Made by a program: the position numbers and the translations under genes
From: Prolixibacteraceae bacterium
GTDB lineage: Bacteria > Bacteroidota > Bacteroidia > Bacteroidales > Prolixibacteraceae
Reading direction: 5' to 3'
NCBI GenBank assembly: GCA_003450125.1
Contig: DMFR01000484.1
Coordinates: 7,680-15,704 of the forward strand
Length of the DNA stretch: 8,025 nt
Part shown: piece after piece, positions 6,825-8,025 of the stretch
How positions within the stretch are numbered: position 1 is the stretch's first letter
Layout: each line of letters opens with the position of its first letter
Notes under the pieces: model-generated
The model's database searches: none
The model's input: only the letters and a program-made list of their open reading frames with translations
What the model was told of the DNA's origin: nothing

Positions 6825-7268
6825 TTATTCTATGAGGTGAATAATTTCAATATCTTGATTTGCGTTTTTTAAATACTCTGCAAGCAAACGTCGATGGCAC
6901 CGGTCAGGCTGATGTTCACTACACAACAGACAGCTGTCGTTCAATTTTTCAAAATCTATTTCCTGAATGATATTTCTGGTATCGAGCAGGCTGATGTATT
7001 GAGTTTCATATTGAGCCCAGTCAATTCTTTTATCCCTGTAATTGGAAAGCAATTCTTTGGTGGGCGCTAAATTGATATGATGCTCGTATGCAATCCCTCC
7101 AATTTCCTTTGCAAAGAATTCCAGGTCTTTCCCCTTTGCAAAACCAGCCAGTTGAGAAACATTGTTTAACCGTGTGTCGATTATTTTATTTACACCTGCA
7201 TTCTTAAGCAAGGTGAAAAAAGCAGCAGCTGTTTTTTCCGTAAATCCAATGGTAAATAACTTAATCAT
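6825..7268 (-). CDS. DUF488-family protein (second, short paralogue)
   Basis: The protein has 147 residues from the ATG at 7268 (MIKLFTIGFT). The frame stays open to an ATG at 7310, but the extra 14 residues (MGFLPIQIPKKKMT) are not family-like. The purine-rich AAGAAG at 7275-7280 is 6 bases from the 7268 ATG, which favours that start. Family marks are TIG (6-8) at the N-terminus, D31-T-R33 after the first strand-helix unit, QLAGFAKGKDLEFF, and the C-terminal C116-S-E118-x5-C124-H-R126 motif. The molecular function of DUF488 is not established; the conserved Cys/Glu/Cys-His-Arg set suggests a catalytic or metal-binding site. It overlaps the upstream paralogue by 8 bases and precedes the DuOB gene by 3 bases. 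It is shorter than its neighbour, lacks the neighbour's C-terminal extension, and has Phe9 in place of the His in TIGH. The two may form a heteromer, which is inference. Confidence 0.8.
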   Translation of the reverse strand: MIKLFTIGFTEKTAAAFFTLLKNAGVNKIIDTRLNNVSQLAGFAKGKDLEFFAKEIGGIAYEHHINLAPTKELLSNYRDKRIDWAQYETQYISLLDTRNIIQEIDFEKLNDSCLLCSEHQPDRCHRRLLAEYLKNANQDIEIIHLIE

Positions 7269-7896
7269 AGTCATCTTCTTTTTGGGGATTTGAATGGGTA
7301 GAAAACCCAATTTCCTGGTTTTTAAACCGGTAAGCCGCTTTTAATCGCTCTTCATCAGTGATCTGGGGATTGAATAAATCTTTCTGGGGTAATTTCTTTT
7401 CGAATTTACTGATGAGTTCTCCTTCCAATTCTGAATTGGATTTAAGGGATTTATCTTTCAAAATATGTTTTACCGCAAATCCATCTTCCTCTAAACCAAC
7501 AGATACCATCGAAAAGCGATGACAATCCAATGGTTCGCTTTCCGAACACATGATGGCCATTACATAACCCTTCTCGATCCCTTGCCAAACCCTTTCAAGA
7601 CCTTTTTGAAAGAACCATGACTTTCTGACCTTCTCAAAATCCAGTTTACCTTCAGAATCCAATAAATTAGGGTCTGTCTGTCTTGCGCCAAATTGTTCAG
7701 CAAAATGCAGATAGATAATTTTATTGTTTTTCAGAAAGTTCTTCAAGGGCTCTTGATTATATTGGGGGTTATACGAACTCGCCGCAACACTTCTAACATC
7801 GATAACGCAGTTCACCCCATATTCCCTTAACAGTTCAAGAAAATAATCAATGTGATGCGTCGAGTGTCCGATGGTATATATGATTGGATAATCCAT
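7261..7896 (-). CDS. DUF488-family protein (first gene of the operon)
   Basis: The protein has 211 residues and no export signal. The DUF488 pattern is clear: TIGHSTHHIDYFLELL at 8-23, D33-V-R35 followed by SYNPQYN and LKNFL, then GARQTDPNLL. The signature C117-S-E119-x5-C125-H-R127 sits in AIMCSESEPLDCHRFSMVS. The last 60 or so residues are a charged, Lys/Glu-rich extension beyond the core domain. The function of the family is not established, and the invariant Cys and CHR residues are likely active-site or metal ligands. The gene is the first of a tight minus-strand series and overlaps the second DUF488 gene by 8 bases. The ATG at 7896 is preferred because translation begins directly before the first strand of the domain (YPIIYTIGH). 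A candidate promoter lies at 7979-7986. Confidence 0.85.
   Translation of the reverse strand: MDYPIIYTIGHSTHHIDYFLELLREYGVNCVIDVRSVAASSYNPQYNQEPLKNFLKNNKIIYLHFAEQFGARQTDPNLLDSEGKLDFEKVRKSWFFQKGLERVWQGIEKGYVMAIMCSESEPLDCHRFSMVSVGLEEDGFAVKHILKDKSLKSNSELEGELISKFEKKLPQKDLFNPQITDEERLKAAYRFKNQEIGFSTHSNPQKEDDYD
7275..7280 (-). promoter_or_regulatory. Ribosome binding site deciding the start of the second DUF488 gene
   Basis: The minus-strand sequence AAGAAG lies directly before an ATG at 7274 and 6 bases before the ATG at 7268. A spacing of 6 fits the 7268 start, whereas the 7274 ATG would have no spacer. The site sits inside the end of the upstream DUF488 gene, consistent with coupled translation. 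Confidence 0.4.
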
Positions 7897-7978
7897 ATTG
7901 TACTTTATTGTGTGATTGAGTATAGGTTTAAATAGTAATAGTTGATTTTAGTCAAAGTTGATGGGTTTATGCTTTATT

Positions 7979-7986
7979 CAAATATA
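7979..7986 (-). promoter_or_regulatory. Bacteroidota -7 promoter element for the DUF488-DuOB operon
   Basis: On the minus strand this reads TATATTTG, a perfect TAnnTTTG element, which would place the start of transcription near 7973 and leave a leader of about 75 bases before the ATG at 7896. A convincing -33 TTG at the usual distance is not visible. The surrounding 129 bases to the window edge are very AT-rich and hold no gene that I can see. Confidence 0.45.
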
Positions 7987-8025
7987 CAAAATTCAACCAT
8001 AATTTATGCTCATTTCATAATTAAT

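Overview
The window looks like a chromosomal stretch from a member of the Bacteroidota. The evidence is a glucosamine mutase whose N-terminus (MTLIKSISGIRGTIGG) is of the Bacteroidota type, two perfect matches to the Bacteroidota -7 promoter element TAnnTTTG upstream of minus-strand genes, few Shine-Dalgarno sequences, and a secreted protein with a carboxypeptidase-regulatory-like fold. No RNA genes, insertion sequences or CRISPR arrays were seen.

Left part (1-3263). A minus-strand HlyD/MacA-type efflux adaptor runs off the left edge. Across an AT-rich divergent spacer of about 310 bases, two plus-strand genes encode exported proteins of unknown function. The first has a signal peptide and a regulatory-like beta-sandwich. 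The second has a signal peptide, a novel N-terminal half and a long C-terminal coiled coil.

Middle (3264-4869). The convergent gap between the plus-strand pair and glmM holds two opposed arrays of an 8-base repeat, (GTGAGAAG)n and (TCTCATTT/TCTCACTT)n. They could fold into a very long hairpin in plus-strand RNA. A short CAAGTT-type array sits in the loop. Next is glmM on the minus strand, the housekeeping enzyme that makes glucosamine-1-phosphate for cell-wall precursors, with its own likely promoter.

Right part (5032-7896), all minus strand and visibly richer in A+T than glmM. Transcription would start near 7973 and read through two overlapping DUF488-family genes, then a probable dual-OB-domain (DuOB) gene 3 bases on. 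After a 50-base gap comes an unusual fusion of an acyl carrier protein to a LnmK/Pnap_2097-like double hot-dog domain. The DUF488-DUF488-DuOB trio looks like a compact accessory module, possibly involved in nucleic-acid sensing or conflict. The fusion suggests acyl-thioester chemistry of the polyketide or specialised-metabolism kind, with no polyketide synthase in view. Whether the fusion gene belongs to the same functional unit is open.
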